Shown here: one piece after another, positions 54,405 through 63,651 of the stretch
Layout: the number at the start of each line of letters is the position of its first letter
Numbering within the stretch: position 1 is the stretch's first letter
From: Paracoccus sp. (in: a-proteobacteria)
Lineage (GTDB): Bacteria; Pseudomonadota; Alphaproteobacteria; Rhodobacterales; Rhodobacteraceae
Direction: 5' to 3'
NCBI RefSeq assembly: GCF_030538655.1
Contig: NZ_JAUNTO010000012.1
Coordinates: 1 to 64,000 of the forward strand
DNA length: 64,000 nucleotides
Position numbers and translations under genes: made by a program
Notes under the pieces: generated by a model
Database searches by the model: none
The model's input: the letters and a program-made list of their open reading frames with translations, nothing else
What the model was told of the DNA's origin: nothing

Positions 54405-54967
54405 ACCCCGGCCCCCGCGACAGGCGGCGCAACCGGCGCGTCAGAGGGTGTGACTACGGTCACGGCACGGCGGTTGCGAGCAAAGCAGACCTCGGTTGAA
54501 CAGACCTCAATCGGGCGTTCCTTGCCAAAGCTGCTGGTCTGCACCCGTGCGGTGTCGATACCCTGCGCGATCAGATATTCCTGCACTGCCCCGGCCCGCC
54601 GCGCGCCCAGTGCAAGGTTATATTCCCGCGTGCCCATCTCGTCGGCGTGCCCCTCGATCCGGGCGGTAAAGTTGGTGTGCTGGCGCAGCCATTCCGCCTG
54701 TCGGGTCAGGATGGCGCGCGCCTCGGCGGACAGGCTTACCTCGTCCTGAACAAAGCTGACCGTATCGCCTACGGTGCCGCTGAAATAAGCTGCCGTCGCC
54801 TGGCCGCCCAAGGCACCTTGCGTGATATTGCCCTGATACACGGCCCCGCTGCCGGTGTTCACATAGGGATCGGCCACCAATTGCGGCGGGGCGGGCTGGG
54901 TGCAGGCCATCAGCGCCAGCAGGGGCAGGGCAGCGGCGGCGGCGATCAGGGGGAAACGGGGCGTCAT
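54401..54967 (-). CDS. pal: Peptidoglycan-associated lipoprotein Pal
   Basis: A 188-aa outer-membrane lipoprotein. The lipobox is in LLALMACTQP (Cys near residue 22). The C-terminal OmpA-like domain shows FTARIEGHADEMGTREYNLALGARRAGAV, with the Asp/Arg that bind diaminopimelate. FAATP-bound Tol proteins pull it during constriction. I chose ATG 54967 (gagga upstream); ATG 54982 overlapping the tolB stop is possible and adds 5 residues. A Pro/Val-rich tail after TVVTPSDAPV is not typical. Confidence 0.95.
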   Translation of the reverse strand: MTPRFPLIAAAAALPLLALMACTQPAPPQLVADPYVNTGSGAVYQGNITQGALGGQATAAYFSGTVGDTVSFVQDEVSLSAEARAILTRQAEWLRQHTNFTARIEGHADEMGTREYNLALGARRAGAVQEYLIAQGIDTARVQTSSFGKERPIEVCSTEVCFARNRRAVTVVTPSDAPVAPPVAGAGV

Positions 54968-54978
54968 GGCCGGTGTCC

Positions 54979-56307
54979 TCATGGCAAAAGCGGCCCCCAG
55001 GACGGGTCCGAGGCGGCGAAATCCAGATCCAGCGGCCGCATATTGCGGCCGGTGATGTCCACGGAATGCAGGCGCGGCGCGCCATCGCCGCCGGGCGTTA
55101 CGCGGGTGAACATCACCACACGGCCATTGGGTGCCCAGCTTGGGCCTTCGTCAAGAAACGATTCTGTCAGGCTGCGTTCCTCGGACCCGTCGATGCGCAT
55201 GGCGCCGATGTGGAAGGTGTCGCCGTTCTGGCGGGTAAAGGCGATCATGTCACCGCGCGGCGACCAGACGGGGCTGCTGTAACGCCCCTCACCAAAGCTG
55301 ATGCGCGTGGCCTCGCCGCCGGTCAGCGGCTGCACATACAGTTGCTGCGTGCCAGAGCGGTCGCTTTCAAAGACGATCTGGCTGCCGTCGGGGCTGAAAT
55401 CGGGCGAGGTGTCGATGCCGGGCGATTCGGCCAGAGGCCGCGCGGCCCCGGTGGCGACATCCATCAGCCAGATGTCGGAATTACCCCGCTTTTCACGGGA
55501 ATAGACGATCCAGCGCCCGTCCGGTGACCAGCGCGGGGCAAAGGCCATGCTGTCGCGTGCCGCCGTCAGCGCGCGCGAGGTGACAGAGGCCACATCCATC
55601 ACCCGGATCTGCGGCAGGCCGGTTTCAAAGCTGGTAAACAGAATGCTGCTGCCATCGGGGGAAAAGCGCGGCGACAGCACCAGATTCGAATCGTCGGTCA
55701 GCCAGACGGGGTTGGCCCCGTCGAAATCCATCACCCCCAGCCGCATCCGGCGCGCATCCTTGGGGCCGGTTTCCTGAACAAAGGCCACACGGCTGTCGAA
55801 ATAGGGGCCTTCGCCCGTCAGCCGGACATAGATCTGATCGGCGATCTTATGGGCCGCGCGTCGCCAGTCGGCGCGGGCGGTGACGAATTGCATTCCCTCG
55901 CCCAAGGGCTGGCCTGCCACGACGTCGAACAGGCGGAACTTGACCGTGACTTCGGCGGCCTCGCCCTCGCCTGTCACGGTCACATCGCCCGTGACCAGCG
56001 CCTGCGCGTTGATCGCGCGCCATTCGGCATAGGCGACCGGGCTGCGAAAGCTGGCCGGGGTGGCGATATGGGCATCAGAGGGGATGGCGCGGAACAGGCT
56101 GGTGCCGGTCAGATCAGCAATAACGACCTGCTGCACCTCGGCAGCCATCTGTTCGTCGCCGTGAAAGGGGGCGATGGCAAGGGGCATCGGCTCGGTGATG
56201 CCATCGGTGATCTCGATCCGCAGGGGGCCATCCTGCGCAAAGGCAGGCACCGCCAGCGGCAGGGCGGCGGTCAGCAGGGCGCAAAACGGGATCACACGGC
56301 AAAACAT
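54979..56307 (-). CDS. tolB: Tol-Pal system translocation protein TolB
   Basis: A 442-aa periplasmic protein: signal peptide (ending AVPAFAQ), N-terminal alpha/beta domain, and six-bladed beta-propeller of WD40/PD40 repeats (LSPRFSPDGSSILFTS, FAPRWSPDGRWIVYSREK, TSPDFSPDGSQIVFESDR, SSPVWSPRGDMIAFTRQ). It binds Pal and TolA. Standard length. Confidence 0.98.
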   Translation of the reverse strand: MFCRVIPFCALLTAALPLAVPAFAQDGPLRIEITDGITEPMPLAIAPFHGDEQMAAEVQQVVIADLTGTSLFRAIPSDAHIATPASFRSPVAYAEWRAINAQALVTGDVTVTGEGEAAEVTVKFRLFDVVAGQPLGEGMQFVTARADWRRAAHKIADQIYVRLTGEGPYFDSRVAFVQETGPKDARRMRLGVMDFDGANPVWLTDDSNLVLSPRFSPDGSSILFTSFETGLPQIRVMDVASVTSRALTAARDSMAFAPRWSPDGRWIVYSREKRGNSDIWLMDVATGAARPLAESPGIDTSPDFSPDGSQIVFESDRSGTQQLYVQPLTGGEATRISFGEGRYSSPVWSPRGDMIAFTRQNGDTFHIGAMRIDGSEERSLTESFLDEGPSWAPNGRVVMFTRVTPGGDGAPRLHSVDITGRNMRPLDLDFAASDPSWGPLLP

Positions 56308-56344
56308 ATCCGGTCCTTAGCAAGGTTAACCCTGCGGCGAAAGG

Positions 56345-57964
56345 TCAGTTCACGTTGACACCTTGCGGGCGAAAATCGACGATAATTTCACGCCAACGGT
56401 TGTATTTTTCCGGTGGCAGCGCGTAACCACCCCGGCCACATTCCAGAATCGCGCGGCTGGCCACCTCGAACGCCTGCTGGACGGCGGCGGGCGATCCGCC
56501 ATCCGAGGCATCCAGCCGCAGCGTGGCCTGATCGGGGATGCCGCTCATGCTCATCTGGAAACGCACCGAAACCGAGGTCTGCGCCGCATCCAGCGACAGC
56601 ATGGCGCGGTTCCAGCAGGCGTTGATGGCGACCATCAGCCCTTCGCGTTCCGACAGGGACAGCGGCGGGCCGTCAGTGGCCCCGGCATTTGGGGCGCCCA
56701 GGGCGCGGTCCAGCGCCATAGCCAGGGCGTCGCCCTGCGGTTCGGTGCGCGATGCCCCGACCGCTGCTGCCGCACCCGCATCGCGCACCGCCTGTTCGGC
56801 GCGCGCGGCATCATCCAGCGCCGCCTGCAATTCCGCTGACAGCCCGCCGCCGGTGCTGGCCGATGCGTCGGGATCAGAGGCAAAGGCATCCGCCAAGGCC
56901 TCGGCCAGTGGGTCATAGGGCATTTCCGCCGACCGCCGCCGCGCAGCTTCTTCTTCGGCCTGACGGGCAGCCTCGGCGGCCTGTTCCTGCGCGATGCGGT
57001 CTACCTCGGCCTGACGCGCGGCTTCTGCCGCACGTTCCTGCGCGATACGGTCGGCTTCGGCCTGGCGCGCGGCCTGTTCGGCTTGTTCCTGTGCGATCCG
57101 TGCGGCCTCGGCTTGCCGTTGTGCCTCGGCCTGACGCACCGCTTCTGCCGCACGTTCCCGTGCGATGCGGTCTGTCTCGGCCTGACGCGCGGCTTCGGCG
57201 GCTTGTTCCCGGGCAATACGGTCAGCTTCGGCCTGCTGGCGTGCGGCCTGTTCGGTTTGCTCCTGCGCGATCCGCGCGGCCTCGGCCTGACGGGCGGCTT
57301 CCTGGGCCTGCTGGCGTTCGGCCTCGGCTGCGGCCAGCCGCGCCTCGCGGGCGGCAACCAGCCCATCGGGGCGGGCCTGCGGACGGGGCGAGACGTCCAG
57401 CGCCAGTTCGGAACGCGGCGGCGGGGCGGTCTCGGGCGGGGCGGGCGGTGTCATGCCGGTTTCCGCCTGCGGTATCGTCGGCGCAATCGGGGCTAATGCT
57501 GTCTGCGGCGGGGTGGAGGACGGCGGCGGTGGCACCGGGGCGGGTGTGCTGTCAGGTGCGGGCGCGGCCATCTGTGGCAGTTCCGTGGCCGCGCTGACCG
57601 GGGCCGTCGGGGTGACGCCGCTCAGATCCGGCTGGTCTTCCGGTGCCTGCGGCGCGGGTAGAGGGGCGGCGGCGTCGGGCGTGTCCATCGGCGCGGCGGC
57701 ATCCGGCACAGGGGTGGCGCTGTCATCAGCGGGCGGCTGTGGCAGTGCGGCAATATTGGTTGTGCCCGGCCTCACCGGCCCGGCCCCGCGCGATGCGGCG
57801 GCGAAGTCCTGAAATTCGGCCTCGGACATGGTGGTGACTTCGGTCTGGCGGATCGCCGGGCCATCTTGCGGGCGCAGGAAAGCCCCCGCCAGCACTGCCC
57901 AGAGGATCAGCCCGCCATGCGCCACCCCCGAGGTCCAGCGCCCGATGCGTTCGGCCCGCTCCAT
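56345..57964 (-). CDS. tolA: Tol-Pal system protein TolA
   Basis: A 539-aa protein. One N-terminal membrane helix (GGLILWAVLAGAFLR), a Pro/Ala-rich segment (residues about 60-200), a long coiled coil of (ARQAEADRIAQE) repeats at about 210-345, and a C-terminal domain III (MVAINACWNRAMLSLDAAQTSVSVRF ... AVQQAFEVASRAILECGRGGY). The SHLS TM histidine is not at its usual place (VAHGGLI carries a His). It couples the TolQR proton motor to Pal. Length varies widely in the family because of the repeats. Confidence 0.93.
   Translation of the reverse strand: MERAERIGRWTSGVAHGGLILWAVLAGAFLRPQDGPAIRQTEVTTMSEAEFQDFAAASRGAGPVRPGTTNIAALPQPPADDSATPVPDAAAPMDTPDAAAPLPAPQAPEDQPDLSGVTPTAPVSAATELPQMAAPAPDSTPAPVPPPPSSTPPQTALAPIAPTIPQAETGMTPPAPPETAPPPRSELALDVSPRPQARPDGLVAAREARLAAAEAERQQAQEAARQAEAARIAQEQTEQAARQQAEADRIAREQAAEAARQAETDRIARERAAEAVRQAEAQRQAEAARIAQEQAEQAARQAEADRIAQERAAEAARQAEVDRIAQEQAAEAARQAEEEAARRRSAEMPYDPLAEALADAFASDPDASASTGGGLSAELQAALDDAARAEQAVRDAGAAAAVGASRTEPQGDALAMALDRALGAPNAGATDGPPLSLSEREGLMVAINACWNRAMLSLDAAQTSVSVRFQMSMSGIPDQATLRLDASDGGSPAAVQQAFEVASRAILECGRGGYALPPEKYNRWREIIVDFRPQGVNVN
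56940..57330 (-). repeat. Tandem coding repeats of the TolA coiled coil
   Basis: About ten imperfect copies of a 36-45 bp unit encode (A)RQAExxRIAxExAAEAA blocks. Similar copies favour slippage or recombination, which would alter TolA reach across the periplasm. Confidence 0.7.
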
Positions 57965-57967
57965 GGC

Positions 57968-58426
57968 TTAACCGCCCATCCGCGGCCCGCCGGTTTCCGT
58001 CACCAGCACCAGATCGGTCAGGCCCGCCGCGTTCAGCGCCCCCATCACCTGCACCACGCGGGCATAGGGGATGCTGCCATCCGCGCGCAAAAAGATTCGC
58101 TGCGACTGGCGTTCGGCCAGCACCGCGCCAAGCCGGGCGATCAGTTCGGATTCGGCCACGGCGCTGTCCATCACCCGGATGTCGCCCTCGACCGGGATCG
58201 AGACGACCAGCGGTTCTTCGGGTTCGGTCGGGACGGCCTGCGCGGCGGTGCGCGGCAGTTCCAGCGGCACACCCACGGTCAACAGCGGGGCTGCGACCAT
58301 AAAGATAATCAACAGCACCAGCATCACGTCCACAAAGGGGGTGACGTTGATTTCCGCCATCGGCGCATTGCGCCGCCGCCCGCGTGCGCCGCGCCCCCGC
58401 GCGATCCGTCTGACCACCTGCGCCAT
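57968..58426 (-). CDS. tolR: Tol-Pal system protein TolR
   Basis: A 152-aa ExbD/TolR protein. A basic N-terminus (RGRGARGRRRNAPM) precedes AEINVTPFVDVMLVLLIIFMVA, with the motor Asp in FVDVML. The periplasmic domain is typical (IFLRADGSIPYARVVQVMGAL). Gaps of 2-3 bp separate it from tolQ and tolA. Confidence 0.97.
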   Translation of the reverse strand: MAQVVRRIARGRGARGRRRNAPMAEINVTPFVDVMLVLLIIFMVAAPLLTVGVPLELPRTAAQAVPTEPEEPLVVSIPVEGDIRVMDSAVAESELIARLGAVLAERQSQRIFLRADGSIPYARVVQVMGALNAAGLTDLVLVTETGGPRMGG

Positions 58427-58428
58427 GG

Positions 58429-59121
58429 TCAGTCCGCCGCCATCTGCCGCGACAGCAGGGTGGAAAATTCGTCGGCGAAGGTTTCGTAATTGCCGACGAT
58501 GCGGTCGGCATCACCCGACAGTTTGTTATAGAACACCACCGCCGGGATCGCGGCCAGCAGGCCAAGCGCGGTCGCCAGCAGCGCCTCGGCAATGCCGGGG
58601 GCGACGACGGCAAGATTGGTGTTCTGGCTGACGGCGATGCCTTCAAAGGCGTTCTTGATGCCCCAGACGGTGCCAAACAGCCCGATGAACGGCGCGGTTG
58701 CGCCAGTGGTGGCCAGAAAGGACAGGCCGCGCATCAGCCGCGATTCCTCGCGCTGGATGGCGACGTTCATGGCGCGGTCGATGCGCTGATCGGCACCGGG
58801 GATCAGCGCGCCATCGTCGCGGTGGCTGCGCCGCCATTCGGTCATCCCGGCGGCAAAGATGCGTTCCGCCGCGCCGCGCGGGGTGTCGCCGATGCGGTCA
58901 TACAGATCGTCCAGCGGCTCGCCCGACCAGAAGCTGCGGTCGAAACGCCCGGCAGAGGTGCGGGCGGCGGCGAAGGCCAGCAGTTTCTGAATGATGATCG
59001 CCCATGCCCAGAAGGACATCAGGATCAGCACCACCATCACGACCTTGACGGTCAGCGAGGCGCGGGCAAACAGCGCCAACAGCGAAAAGTCGATGGCCTG
59101 TGCGGCCTGAAGGGTTTCCAT
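58429..59121 (-). CDS. tolQ: Tol-Pal system protein TolQ
   Basis: A 230-aa MotA/TolQ/ExbB proton channel. Three membrane helices: near residues 15-40, ATTGATAPFIGLFGTVWGI near 133-151, and APGIAEALLATALGLLAAIPAVVFYN near 170-195. It forms the pentameric stator around TolR. The gene follows ybgC on the same strand after 173 bp. Confidence 0.98.
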   Translation of the reverse strand: METLQAAQAIDFSLLALFARASLTVKVVMVVLILMSFWAWAIIIQKLLAFAAARTSAGRFDRSFWSGEPLDDLYDRIGDTPRGAAERIFAAGMTEWRRSHRDDGALIPGADQRIDRAMNVAIQREESRLMRGLSFLATTGATAPFIGLFGTVWGIKNAFEGIAVSQNTNLAVVAPGIAEALLATALGLLAAIPAVVFYNKLSGDADRIVGNYETFADEFSTLLSRQMAAD

Positions 59122-59223
59122 GCTCTGCCTCTTGTGTGCCCGTCTGTAGCGGGCTTCTAGCGGCAGTTTACGCCGCCGTCAGCGGCTTGGCCAACACTTT
59201 GGCGCGAGGGCGGGGTGAGCAGG

Positions 59224-59267
59224 CCGGGGACCAGCCCCCGGACCCCCGGCGTATTTGGGCAAACAGG
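59224..59267. repeat. GC hairpin plus short motif between ybgC and tolQ
   Basis: ccgggg-N6-ccccgg (59224-59241) is followed by ggcgtatttgggcaaacagg (59248-59267). I know such ccggggacc...gtatttgg blocks as common intergenic sequence in Rhodobacterales. The second part matches the motif at 3598-3616. Its role is unknown; an RNA 3'-end or protein site is possible. Confidence 0.5.
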
Positions 59268-59294
59268 AGGCCGGGCGACGGTTTTCCGGTGCGG

Positions 59295-59699
59295 TTAACT
59301 GGTGGGTTCATCCAGAAACAGCGCCGCCGCGACCGGGGCGGGGATACGCGTCGGGCGACCGCTGTTCAGCGCGACGCAGACCACGGTCACGGTGGCCCGG
59401 AACAGCGGCACGCCGTCGCGCAGCACATCCTGCCCCACCACGATGCGCGATCCGCCCAGCTGGATCGTGCGTGTTTCCACTGTCAGCAGATCGTCGAAAC
59501 GGGCCGGAGACAGATAATCCGCCTCGACCCGGCGGACGGCAAAGACAGTTCCTGCATCCTTGAGCGCGGCCTGATCCACGCCAAGGTCACGCAGCCATTC
59601 CGACCGTGCCCGTTCAATGAATTTCAAATAGTTGGCGTAATAGACGATTCCGGCAAGGTCGGTATCCTCGTAATAGATTCGGATCGGGAATTGGTGCAT
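59295..59699 (-). CDS. ybgC: Acyl-CoA thioesterase YbgC (tol-pal associated)
   Basis: A 134-aa 4HBT hotdog enzyme. The catalytic region YYEDTDLAGIVYYANYLKFIERARSEWL (Asp near residue 15) is diagnostic. It hydrolyses short- or long-chain acyl-CoA and is linked to phospholipid metabolism at the division site. First gene of the tol run; its upstream gap (59700-59944, about 245 bp) shows no gene and presumably holds the promoter. Confidence 0.95.
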   Translation of the reverse strand: MHQFPIRIYYEDTDLAGIVYYANYLKFIERARSEWLRDLGVDQAALKDAGTVFAVRRVEADYLSPARFDDLLTVETRTIQLGGSRIVVGQDVLRDGVPLFRATVTVVCVALNSGRPTRIPAPVAAALFLDEPTS

Positions 59700-59944
59700 T
59701 CTGGGTCTCTTTCAGGTGGTGGCCGGGGCAGGGTGCCGTTCTTTGGGGCGCGCGTCCAGCCATGGGTTGTCTTGCTTGGGCTGGTTGCTGTGCGCGGCCG
59801 CAAGGCCCTGACGCTTTTATTCGGCACCTGGAATGAATGTTGAAAGTCTTGGGAAAAGCTCGCGCGGTTCGCGTGTTGTTTGCCGCTGGCGTTTCTGATC
59901 GTCCCATCGGGGGTGCGCGCAAGAAGATATTGCGCAGCAGGCCC

Positions 59945-60340
59945 AAAATCTGCGTCAGATCGTTGATAATCCGGGACAGGCCGCCAGACGGTGGGTGACA
60001 TCGGCGGCGGCTTCCTGTTCGATCGCCTCGGGCGACAGGGATTGCGCCTATCTACGATCAGCAGGATTTTCCGGCCTTCGGTGTGGCGGCCTTGCAGAAA
60101 GGTCCGCCGCCGGCGCAGCGGTTCAAAGGGGCGACATCATCCTGCCCGAACGTCTGCAAAACCCAACGCAGCGGATTTATCGGATCAGGCCAATATGAGT
60201 GCGCCGCCGATGCAATTCGACAAAACTGCGGATCAGCAAGGTCTTGTCGGCGCCGACATCGCCGGTCAGCAGGGAAATGGCCTGACCTATTGGCAAGCGA
60301 AAACGCCATCATCGTCATGGCCTGACGGTGGTTGGCCAAA
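59945..60340 (-). pseudogene. Decayed ExeA-like AAA ATPase
   Basis: Pieces of one protein occur in different minus-strand frames, in the right order. LANHRQAMTMMAFSLANR comes from 60339 and ISLLTGDVGADKTLLIRSF from 60284 (a P-loop GDVGAGKT with Gly changed to Asp). NPLRWVLQTFGQ follows from 60177, and RTFLQGRHTEGRKILLIVD from 60106 (Walker B). QSLSPEAIEQE comes from 60044. This is the general secretion/ExeA-type ATPase pattern (Walker A, then RWVL.xFG, then LLIVDEAQ.LSPEALE). At least three frameshifts and a stop separate them, and both ends are missing, so it cannot be functional. Confidence 0.75.
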
Positions 60341-60418
60341 GTGAATGACGGGCCGGGAAGGCGTCATTGGGCGGGGACAGAATTGTGAAGAAATGCCCGT
60401 CGATTTCAGGGGTTCCCG

Positions 60419-61234
60419 TCATGATGCCGGAATGTCGCAGATCAGGCCGGGCAGGCTGGCCCTCAGCCCGGTGATGCCGCCGGGGTGCCAGCCCATAGCC
60501 GCTAGCCCCGTGCAATCAGGCACGCGCAGCCCGCTGGCATCGGCGCGGGCGGGCAGAGGGTGGCGGCACCCGGTCAGCGCGGCGACCTCGGCCAGCAGAT
60601 CGCGACGGTCCAGCACCAGATCACTGGCATTCAGCGTGGCGGGCGGGGCAGGGTGGCGCAGGATCAGGGCGATTGCGGCGGCCAGATCGTCGCCATGCAG
60701 TTCGGTGGCGACATGCGGCTCTATCGGCTGCCCGGCCAGAAAATCGGCGAACAGCGGTGCCCATTTATGCGCCCGCCCCGGCCCATAGACGCCGGTTGCC
60801 CGCAGGCTGGTGCCGTGCAAGGGCAGGGCGGCCAGCGCGGATTCCGCCTGCGCCTTGATCTGCCCATACAGGCTGGTTGGCGCGGGGGGCAGGTCGTCGG
60901 GCAGGCGCATCCCCGGCGGGTGGCCGTCATGCACCGCGCGCGATGACAGAAACACCACGCGGCCCACGCCATCGCGGATGGCGGCATCCCACAGGCGCAG
61001 GGTGCCGTCCAGATTGGCGGCGCGGAAACCCGCCGGGTCGTCGCCCTCGCCGCCGCGATAGCGACCGGGGGCATGGGACAGCGCCAGATGCACCAGCGCA
61101 TCGGTGCCGCGCAGGTCGGGCGTGTCGCCCAGCCGCCAGCCGGGCAACAGGTTCAGATCATACCCGGCAGCGGCCAGCGCGGGGGCGATCATGCCGCCCA
61201 GGCGCCCGGTTGCGCCGGTCAGCGCCACCCTCAT
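60419..61234 (-). CDS. NAD-dependent epimerase/dehydratase (extended SDR)
   Basis: A 271-aa SDR protein. NAD(P)-binding motif VALTGATGRLGG at the N-terminus, catalytic Ser in FLSSRAVHDG, and YxxxK as SLYGQIKAQAE near residue 140. It lacks a long C-terminal substrate domain. It might act on a nucleotide sugar, given the coupled glycosyltransferase, but no specific reaction can be named. Starts overlapping the stop of the GT8 gene (ATGA). Confidence 0.85.
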   Translation of the reverse strand: MRVALTGATGRLGGMIAPALAAAGYDLNLLPGWRLGDTPDLRGTDALVHLALSHAPGRYRGGEGDDPAGFRAANLDGTLRLWDAAIRDGVGRVVFLSSRAVHDGHPPGMRLPDDLPPAPTSLYGQIKAQAESALAALPLHGTSLRATGVYGPGRAHKWAPLFADFLAGQPIEPHVATELHGDDLAAAIALILRHPAPPATLNASDLVLDRRDLLAEVAALTGCRHPLPARADASGLRVPDCTGLAAMGWHPGGITGLRASLPGLICDIPAS

Positions 61235-62130
61235 GCGGCGGGGCGGATTTGTGCGCTCAGATCAGGCAGCGGGCCGCCTGCCGCGATGTCGCGCCATATC
61301 TGGATCAAAGGACGCAACGCCGCCGCCTTGGCATGATCCGACCATGGCTTTTCGTATTGGTAATGAATGACATGCACGCTCTCCCAATCCCACAGCGCGG
61401 GCATATTGATCCAGACATATTGCAGCATGTTGTATTGGATTGGTAGCCCGTGCCAGTCGGGGAAAAAGTCCTGCAAGAAGGTCTGGTCGGTGCGCCGCCA
61501 GAACACGCCGGGCCGGTCCAGCTGCGCCATCATCGCATCAAAGGTCGCTGCATTGGGGCGGGCGGTGAATACGCCGGAATTCATACGGTGGAACCCGTCC
61601 AGCCCCTCATAGACATTGGGCGCGGCGCAGAATTCGGGAAAGCCGAACAGCTTGTCGATATTACGCACCACCAGCGCATCGGCGTCGATGAACACGGTGC
61701 GGGCATAATCCAGCTGCCACAGCCGCAGTTTCACGAAATTATCCAGCGGTGTGTGGAAATCGGGCTTGCCGCCACGGGTAAAGGCGGCACGGCTGTGCAG
61801 GGCGTCGCGGGCATGGGTGCGGTCGAATTCGGTCGAAGTGGGCAACAGATCCGCCGCGATCAGCCGCGCGCCAAGGCGGCGCAACCCATCCAGTGCGTCA
61901 TGTGGGATGCCCCGGTGCATCACGGCGATGTCGGCCCCAGCCCCGGTGCCGGTCAGCCGCAGCGAGCGCACAAGTGCCTGTGCCCCCGGCAGATAGTCGG
62001 CATTTGTGACCAGCGTCACATAGGCGCGATCACCCTGCGGCCCGCGTTCGGCCTGCAAGCCGGGCGCAAGGGTGTAACAATCAGCAGGCGATTCTGTCCT
62101 GGTGATCGGGGGCGATGGTTGTATCGTCAT
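61231..62130 (-). CDS. Glycosyltransferase family 8-like (glycogenin-type) protein
   Basis: A 299-aa GT-A enzyme. AYVTLVTNADYLPGAQALVRSLR at the N-terminus, TVFIDADALVVRNIDKLF (DAD metal motif) near residue 150, and GVFTARPN with the later WRRTDQTFLQDFF. This is the GT8 pattern of galacturonosyl-, glucosyl- and glycogenin-type transferases. Acceptor unknown. ATG 62130 is chosen; an upstream frame of 18 codons is not conserved. Coupled to the epimerase gene. Confidence 0.85.
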   Translation of the reverse strand: MTIQPSPPITRTESPADCYTLAPGLQAERGPQGDRAYVTLVTNADYLPGAQALVRSLRLTGTGAGADIAVMHRGIPHDALDGLRRLGARLIAADLLPTSTEFDRTHARDALHSRAAFTRGGKPDFHTPLDNFVKLRLWQLDYARTVFIDADALVVRNIDKLFGFPEFCAAPNVYEGLDGFHRMNSGVFTARPNAATFDAMMAQLDRPGVFWRRTDQTFLQDFFPDWHGLPIQYNMLQYVWINMPALWDWESVHVIHYQYEKPWSDHAKAAALRPLIQIWRDIAAGGPLPDLSAQIRPAA

Positions 62131-62271
62131 GCTTTTCAATCTCTTGCGGGGCTTTTGCCGGGATTGCCGGGGCAACACTGTCACAATCGGATAAATGAAT
62201 TATGACAGCCGCCACGCGCCTTGGACAGAGCGCGGGATCACGCTAGAACCCCCTTCAGCGAGGAGACGCCC

Positions 62272-63651
62272 ATGCCCATTTCTGAACCTGCCATCGCCGC
62301 TTTGACCGATGTTTTCGGCGACCGCCTGTCGCAGCGCACAGCCGACCGCGATCACCACGCCGGGTCGGAAACCTTTCACCGCGCCCCGCCGCCCGATGCG
62401 GTGATCTGGCCGCTGACCACGGCCGAGGTGTCGGCTGCGCTGGCGATCTGCAACGAACACCGCGTCCCGGTGATCGGCTGGGGCACCGGCACCTCGCTGG
62501 AGGGGCATGCGCTGGCGATCCACGGCGGGGTGGTGCTGGACCTGAGCCGGATGGACAAGGTGATCGACCTGCGCCCCGGCGATATGCAGGTGACGGTTCA
62601 GCCCGGCGTCACGCGTGAGGCGCTGAATACCGAATTGCGCGCGACGGGGCTGTTTTTTCCGGTTGATCCGGGGGCCAATGCCAGCCTTGGCGGCATGGCT
62701 GCCACGCGGGCCAGCGGCACAACGGCGGTGCGATACGGCACCATGCGCGACAATGTGCTGGCGCTTGAAGTCGTGCTGGCCGATGGCCGGGTGATCCGCA
62801 CCGGCACCCGCGCGGCGAAATCCAGCGCCGGTTACGATCTGACCGGGCTGATGGTCGGGTCTGAAGGCACGCTGGGCATCATCACCGAACTGACCTTGCG
62901 GCTGCACGGCCAGCCTGAACATGTCGCGGCGGCGGTTTGTGCCTTTCCGACGCTGGAATCGGCGGTCGAATGCGTCACTGCAACGATGCAGTCGGGCATT
63001 CCGATGGCACGGATCGAATTTGTCGATTCGCTGGGGATCAGGGCGGTGAACGCGATGGCGCATCGCAGCTATCCCGAAACGCCGCATCTGTTCGTGGAAT
63101 TCAACGGCAGCGCGGAATCGGTGCGCGCCGATGCGGCGGCTTTCGGCGATCTGGCGCAGGATTTCGGCGGCACCGGATTCGACTGGGCCGACACGCCCGA
63201 GGCGCGCACGGCCTTGTGGAAGATGCGGCATCAGGCCTATCCGGCCTGTCTGGCGCTGCGCCCCGGTGCGACGGCGGTGGTGACGGATGTCTGCGTGCCG
63301 ATGTCGCATCTGGCCGAGGCGGTGGCGGCAGCCAGCGCCGATATTGCCGAACAGGGGATGACCGGCCCGATTCTGGGTCATGTCGGCGACGGCAATTTCC
63401 ACGCCGCGCTGCTGGTTGACCCCGGCGATGCCGATCAACTGGCCCGCGCCAAGGCCATTGCCCGCCGCATGGCCGAACGCGCGTTGGCCGTGGGCGGCAC
63501 GATCAGCGGCGAACATGGCATCGGCGTTGGCAAGCGTCCGCTGATGGCTGCCGAACATGGTGAAGGCTGGGCGGTGATGGGTGCGATCAAGGCGGCGCTG
63601 GACCCGCACAATATCCTGAATCCGGGTAAATTGATACCCGACCGGAATTGA
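62272..63651 (+). CDS. FAD-linked oxidase, D-lactate/2-hydroxyacid dehydrogenase type (GlcD-like)
   Basis: A 459-aa FAD-binding protein of the VAO family. FAD-binding core: VIGWGTGTSLEGHAL near residue 65, PGANASLGGMAATRASGT near 140, GYDLTGLMVGSEGTLGIIT near 190. C-terminal lid: GHVGDGNFHAALLVD, GEHGIGVGKRPLM (His-rich metal/substrate site), DPHNILNPGK. It oxidises D-lactate or a related 2-hydroxyacid, giving electrons to cytochrome c or ubiquinone. Excellent start site (gaggaga). Divergent from the GT8 gene. Confidence 0.92.
   Translation: MPISEPAIAALTDVFGDRLSQRTADRDHHAGSETFHRAPPPDAVIWPLTTAEVSAALAICNEHRVPVIGWGTGTSLEGHALAIHGGVVLDLSRMDKVIDLRPGDMQVTVQPGVTREALNTELRATGLFFPVDPGANASLGGMAATRASGTTAVRYGTMRDNVLALEVVLADGRVIRTGTRAAKSSAGYDLTGLMVGSEGTLGIITELTLRLHGQPEHVAAAVCAFPTLESAVECVTATMQSGIPMARIEFVDSLGIRAVNAMAHRSYPETPHLFVEFNGSAESVRADAAAFGDLAQDFGGTGFDWADTPEARTALWKMRHQAYPACLALRPGATAVVTDVCVPMSHLAEAVAAASADIAEQGMTGPILGHVGDGNFHAALLVDPGDADQLARAKAIARRMAERALAVGGTISGEHGIGVGKRPLMAAEHGEGWAVMGAIKAALDPHNILNPGKLIPDRN

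Noticed and set aside
56940..57330. Possible CRISPR-like or satellite repeat
   Set aside because: The repeats are in frame inside tolA and encode a coiled coil; there are no spacers.
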